A DNA stretch of 64,000 nucleotides from positions 230,789-294,788 of the forward strand of contig NZ_JBNYXW010000007.1 of assembly GCF_051380875.1 (NCBI RefSeq), read 5' to 3'. Positions 60,172 through 64,000 of this stretch are shown here, piece after piece; the first letter of the stretch is position 1; every line of letters starts with the position of its first letter. A model generated the notes under the pieces. It was given only the letters and a program-made list of their open reading frames with translations, was not told where the DNA came from and made no database searches. The stretch is from Janthinobacterium sp051380875. Lineage in GTDB: Bacteria; Pseudomonadota; Gammaproteobacteria; Burkholderiales; Burkholderiaceae_D. The position numbers and the translations under genes were made by a program.

Positions 60172-62490
60172 ATGGATTCGTCATCTGATAAAAAAGAAGA
60201 ATTGCGTCAACAATTGCGCTTGGCCGCACTCGAATATCACGAGTGCCCGCGCCCCGGCAAAATCAGCGTGACGCCCACCAAACAACTGACCAACCAGCGC
60301 GACCTGGCGCTGGCCTACTCGCCAGGCGTGGCCGCTCCCTGTGAAGAAATCGTCATCGATCCGGCAAATGCCTATAAATATACGGCGCGCGGCAACCTGG
60401 TTGCCGTCATCACCAACGGCACGGCCGTGCTGGGACTGGGCAATATCGGCCCGCTGGCCGCCAAGCCGGTGATGGAAGGCAAGGGCGTGCTGTTCAAGAA
60501 GTTCGCCGGCATCGACGTCTTCGACATCGAAATCAACGAGATGGACCCGGACAAGCTGGTCGACATCATCGCCTCTCTGGAACCGACCTTCGGCGGCATC
60601 AACCTGGAAGACATCAAGGCGCCCGAGTGCTTCTACATCGAGCGCCAGCTGCGCGACCGCATGAAGATTCCCGTCTTCCATGACGACCAGCACGGCACCG
60701 CCATCATCGTCGGCGCGGCCATCCTGAACGGCCTGAAAGCCGTCGGCAAGAAAATCGAAGAGTGCAAGCTGGTGGTTTCGGGCGCGGGCGCCGCAGCGCT
60801 GGCCTGCCTGGACCTGATCGTCGACCTGGGCTTCCCCCTGAAAAACATCTACGTCACCGATCTGGCCGGCGTGGTCTACAAGGGCCGCACGGAACTGATG
60901 GACCCGGACAAGGAACGCTTCGCGCAAGATACGCCGCTGCGCACCTTGGCCGAGATCATCCCGGATGCCGACATTTTCCTCGGCGTGTCCGCCGGCGGCG
61001 TGCTGAAACAAGACATGGTGCGCAAGATGGCGCCGAACCCGTTGATCCTGGCGCTGGCCAACCCGAATCCGGAAATCCTGCCAGAAGACGTCAAGGCCGT
61101 GCGCAGCGACGCCATCATCGCCACCGGCCGTTCGGACTACCCGAACCAGGTGAATAACGTGCTGTGCTTCCCCTACATCTTCCGCGGCGCCCTCGATTGC
61201 GGTGCGACGACCATCACGCGCGAAATGGAAATTGCCGTGGTGCATGCGATCGCCGACCTGGCGCATGCCGAGCAGTCGGACATCGTGGCCACCACGTATG
61301 GCATCAGCAACCTGTCGTTCGGTCCTGAATACCTGATCCCGATGCCGTTCGATCCCCGTTTGTTGATCAAGATCGCGCCAGCGGTGGCCAAGGCAGCCGA
61401 GGAATCGGGCGTCGCCACGCGTCCGATCAAGGACTTGCAAGCGTACGCCGACAGCCTGCAGCAATTCGTCTACCGCAGCGGCACCTTCATGAAACCGCTG
61501 TTCCTGATGGCCAAGTCGACGCCGGCCGAACTCAAACGCATCGTCTACGCCGAAGGCGAAGAAGAGCGCGTGCTGCGCGCCGTGCAAGTGGTGGTGGATG
61601 AAAAACTGGCGCGTCCTATCCTGGTGGGCCGCCCGCCCGTGCTGGAAGCGCGCATCCAGAAGTTCGGCCTGCGCCTGAAACAGGGCGTCGACTTCGATGT
61701 CATCAACCCGGATTTCGACGAACGCTATCGCGCTTACTGGAATACGTATTACGAGATGACCAGCCGCAAGGGCGTCACCGAGGAATACGCGAAGCTGGAA
61801 ATGCGCCGCCGCCACACCCTGATCGGCTCGATGATGATTCACAAGGGCGACGCCGACGGCATGATCTGCGGCACCTTCGGCACCACCCAGCTGCACCTGA
61901 AATACATCGACCAGGTGCTGGGCAAGCGCGCCGGCAGCAATGTGTATGCGGCCATGAACGTCTTGATCATGCCGGAACGCCAATTGGTGATGGTCGACAC
62001 GCACGTCAACGAGAATCCGGACGCCGAGCAATTGGCCGAGATCACCATCATGGCTGCCGAAGAAATGACGCGTTTCGGCCTGTCGCCGCGCGCCGCCTTG
62101 CTGTCGCACTCGAACTTCGGTTCCAGCGACAGCGCCTCGGCGCAAAAGATGCGCGCCGCGCTGGCCATCATCAAGGAACGCGCGCCGGACCTGGAAATCG
62201 ATGGCGAAATGCACGGCGATACGGCGCTCGACACCAAGCTGCGTCAAAAAATCATGCCCCATTCGGCACTGAAGCACGACGCCAACCTGCTGGTCATGCC
62301 GAACATCGAGTCGGCCAACATCGCCTACAACCTGGTGAAAGTGGCTGCCGGCAACGGTGTCGCCGTGGGCCCGATCCTGCTCGGCTGCGCCAAGCCCGTG
62401 CACATTTTGACGCCATCGGCCACCGTGCGCCGTATCGTCAACATGACGGCGCTGTGCGTGGTCGATGCGGTAGCACAACGTAAAGCCTGA
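60172..62490 (+). CDS. maeB: NADP-dependent malic enzyme with phosphotransacetylase-like domain
   Basis: A 772-residue enzyme that decarboxylates malate to pyruvate with NADP. The malic domain (about 1-420) has SPGVAAPCEEI, GTAVLGLGNIGPLAAKPVMEGK, DDQHGTA and the NADP fold VVSGAGAAALACL. The C-terminal 330 residues are phosphotransacetylase-like (EERVLRAVQVVVDEKLARPILVGRP), a non-catalytic regulatory module in MaeB. Length matches MaeB. A terminator follows. Confidence 0.96.
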   Translation: MDSSSDKKEELRQQLRLAALEYHECPRPGKISVTPTKQLTNQRDLALAYSPGVAAPCEEIVIDPANAYKYTARGNLVAVITNGTAVLGLGNIGPLAAKPVMEGKGVLFKKFAGIDVFDIEINEMDPDKLVDIIASLEPTFGGINLEDIKAPECFYIERQLRDRMKIPVFHDDQHGTAIIVGAAILNGLKAVGKKIEECKLVVSGAGAAALACLDLIVDLGFPLKNIYVTDLAGVVYKGRTELMDPDKERFAQDTPLRTLAEIIPDADIFLGVSAGGVLKQDMVRKMAPNPLILALANPNPEILPEDVKAVRSDAIIATGRSDYPNQVNNVLCFPYIFRGALDCGATTITREMEIAVVHAIADLAHAEQSDIVATTYGISNLSFGPEYLIPMPFDPRLLIKIAPAVAKAAEESGVATRPIKDLQAYADSLQQFVYRSGTFMKPLFLMAKSTPAELKRIVYAEGEEERVLRAVQVVVDEKLARPILVGRPPVLEARIQKFGLRLKQGVDFDVINPDFDERYRAYWNTYYEMTSRKGVTEEYAKLEMRRRHTLIGSMMIHKGDADGMICGTFGTTQLHLKYIDQVLGKRAGSNVYAAMNVLIMPERQLVMVDTHVNENPDAEQLAEITIMAAEEMTRFGLSPRAALLSHSNFGSSDSASAQKMRAALAIIKERAPDLEIDGEMHGDTALDTKLRQKIMPHSALKHDANLLVMPNIESANIAYNLVKVAAGNGVAVGPILLGCAKPVHILTPSATVRRIVNMTALCVVDAVAQRKA

Positions 62491-62506
62491 TCGTTAGCGC
62501 TGACTG

Positions 62507-62542
62507 AAAGCCGCGCCATCCGCAAGGGGGCGCGGCTTTTTT
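62507..62542 (+). terminator. Rho-independent terminator after maeB
   Basis: AAAGCCGCGCC and GGCGCGGCTTT pair perfectly over an 11-base loop, followed by a T run. Confidence 0.9.
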
Positions 62543-62648
62543 ATTTCAGTGCGCTTTCAGCATGGGTGCCTTCGTTCGTCAATAGCGTGGCGCTTGTTGT
62601 GCTGGGCTTGATATGGGGCAAAAAACGCAGTGCGCGTGCTCGTTGCGG

Positions 62649-63693
62649 TCAATATGTGGGCGGCGCCGTGGATGCCGGCGTCAGCGCATCTGCCACACCG
62701 TTCCATACGGGCAGCTTGGTCGGCGGCAACGGCAGTACCTCATCCAGGCGTCCGAGTTTGAGATCGGGGTTGATTTCCAGAGCGTCGGCGATGGCTTTGT
62801 AGCGGCTGGCGCGTTCGGGGTCGGCGTGCGCACCCAACGCATTCATGATTTCCTTTTCCTCTTCATTTTTTGCATTAAATTGACCATCAGAAAAAAATAA
62901 GTAGAGGGCTGTTGCGCTGTCATGATTTCCAAATTTGCTGCCTTCTTGATACATGCTTAGCGCTTCTGCATATTTCTTCTTTGTCTTTGCCCGTATGCCG
63001 AGCCTGTATGCGGCGGCGCCATGTCCTTGGAGATAGGCGCACGCAAGCATGGTTTCCTCGTCCGCCAGCCAGCCAGCCAGCCAGCCTGCCTGCTTCTTGA
63101 TAGGCATCGGCCAGCGCCAGCTGTGCTTCAGGGCTGCCCAACTGTGCCGCCTTTACGTAGTAGGCCCAGGCGATATCCGTGTCGTAATGCGCGCCGCCGT
63201 AGCCGTGCTCGTACGCCACGCCCAAGTCATACAAACCCCAGGGCTGACCTAGCGCTGCCGCCTGCCGCGCGATCGCCACGGCCTGATGCGGGTCAGGATC
63301 CTGCACATGGTTCGACGGCAGCGGGCCGAGGCCCTAGAAATAGGCCAATAGCGCCTTGGCACCCCAGTCACCCTTGTCTGCGGCCAGCCTGACGTCCGTC
63401 AGGATGCGCTGCGCTTCTTCTCGGCTCAGTTCCCATTCGATCTTGCTGCGCCAAACTTGGCGCGCCGCAATGTAGAGGCGGTAAGCATCAGGATCGCGAT
63501 AGGCCGGCATATGTTGTTTCCAGCGGTCGCAAACTGGCAGGGGATCGGTGAGCTTGAAACTGTAGAGTCCTGCTGGCATGGCATGCATGGTTTGGTATTC
63601 CTGGTGGTGGAGGTAAAGGCGCGTTCCCACAACAATTAGTGTTAGCAAAACGCTCATGGCCAATAATCGAAACCATTTTCTCTGAATGTTCAT
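62649..63693 (-). pseudogene. Sel1-repeat (DUF6396-like) lipoprotein or secreted protein, broken
   Basis: Read from an ATG at 63693 (N-terminal hydrophobic segment LLAMSVLLTLIVVGTRLYL), the frame meets an in-frame TAG at 63334-63336. Nine codons later the same frame continues with a Sel1-like repeat region (PWGLYDLGVAYEHGYGGAHYD). It then shifts frame at the (CCAG)5 tract at 63065-63084. The remainder (DEETMLACAYLQGHGAAAYRLG and onward to 62649) continues in the other frame. Removing one repeat unit would restore the frame. The stop would still block it. The upstream short ORF overlaps its start by ATGA. The intact form is likely a Sel1-like protein of about 345 residues. Confidence 0.75.
63065..63084. 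repeat. Tetranucleotide tract (CCAG)5 followed by (CCTG)2
   Basis: Five copies of CCAG on the plus strand (CTGG on the coding strand) followed by two CCTG. The tract lies at the exact point where the Sel1 gene changes frame. Four copies would keep the frame open, five breaks it. Confidence 0.9.
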
Positions 63694-63893
63694 ACGACAG
63701 GAGAACCTGGTTTCCGGTCAACATGGAAGGGTAAGAGCTGACTTTCCAAGGCGCTGTAGGATGCCCTTAAGTCATGGTTGGTTTTCATTTTGTCCTTCCA
63801 GTTTGAGAATGTCTTCTCCATATCCCCAAACGCCTGCGGCCCAGCTTCCCCCATACACTGCTTGAACAATTGCGTGCGTAGCGTGGTTTGCGT
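63690..63893 (-). pseudogene. Truncated hypothetical ORF at a mobile-element edge
   Basis: An open frame of about 68 codons (TTLRTQLFKQCMGEAGPQ and so on to GSPVV) that ends four bases into the Sel1 gene. It has no ATG start: the only start would be a TTG at 63896 inside the 21-bp direct repeat, with a TAG just upstream. It is best read as the 3' remnant of a gene whose front was removed by insertion. Function not recognised. Confidence 0.55.
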
Positions 63894-63933
63894 CAACTAT
63901 CTTGGCCGGTCGGCGTCAATTATCTTGGCCGGT
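63890..63933. repeat. Two 21-bp direct repeats, possible insertion-sequence end
   Basis: The 21-mer starting GCGTCAACTATC at 63890-63910 and its copy at 63913-63933 differ at one base. Repeats of this kind are found at the ends of some insertion sequences (for example multi-repeat ends of IS21-type elements). No transposase is visible before the window ends. Confidence 0.6.
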
Positions 63934-64000
63934 GAAGCGAGTTGTTGTTAATCCTTCTGAGTTGTCGCCTTGCCGCTGGCCGGCGCCTGCGCCGACTTCG

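Noticed and set aside
60181..62478. 765-codon open frame antisense to maeB
   Set aside because: Exactly mirrors maeB and is rich in His, Gln, Arg and Val as expected of the opposite strand of this codon usage. No domain pattern.

Overview
The window reads as a chromosomal segment of a GC-rich betaproteobacterium, most likely of the Oxalobacteraceae (Janthinobacterium/Massilia-like). This rests on the recA-recX gene pair followed closely by sucCD, the purC-purE-purK block, the multidomain malic enzyme, the c-di-GMP signalling genes and the general codon style. No rRNA, tRNA or CRISPR array was recognised.

Layout. 1-4.4 kb: a tandem family of secreted S9 (prolyl-oligopeptidase) peptidases, two full-size copies (one cut by the window edge) flanking a decayed third copy. 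4.5-9.1 kb: a leftward operon coding for an OmpR-type regulator, its sensor kinase, a DUF4212 small subunit and a VC_2705-type sodium/solute symporter. 9.3-14.3 kb: recA with a LexA-box promoter, recX, a DUF2889 protein and sucCD. 14.5-22.3 kb: a lone type IV pilin, a PilZ protein, a LysR/azoreductase pair, moaC, a BepA-like M48 protease and a small operon with a YheT-like hydrolase. 22.6-25 kb: azlCD followed by a TnpB-only IS605-type insertion. 25-33 kb: pgk, pyk and fba (glycolysis), then purC, purE, purK and a Sua5/TsaC protein. 33-45 kb: a GDSL lipoprotein, OmpW, flavin reductase, msrA, a cyclopropane-fatty-acid-synthase-like enzyme, a hemerythrin-PdxH fusion, tcdA, thpR, FKBP, cysK, a second SGNH hydrolase, LysR and DUF2809. 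45-57 kb: an M16 peptidase, a pair resembling plasmid TraL/TraM, a TPR-GGDEF cyclase, pncC, and an overlapping YfiR / CHASE8-like hybrid kinase / REC-PAS-GGDEF-EAL-REC operon. 57-62.5 kb: thiL, a MarR/MFS divergent pair and maeB. 62.6-64 kb: a degraded Sel1-repeat gene and a truncated ORF next to direct repeats that look like a mobile-element edge.

How genes work together. The core blocks cover lower glycolysis, a TCA substrate-level phosphorylation step, malate decarboxylation, purine synthesis and tRNA t6A biogenesis. The accessory interest lies in signalling (a two-component system physically coupled to a transporter; a YfiR-type periplasmic input feeding a phosphorelay and a c-di-GMP enzyme) and in unusual architectures. 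The most notable is an in-frame hemerythrin-like domain fused to pyridoxamine-5'-phosphate oxidase. Others are a TnpB lacking the usual second RuvC glutamate and reading through its own right end, a chromosomal TraL/TraM-like pair, and a Sel1 gene whose frame is broken at a tetranucleotide repeat.
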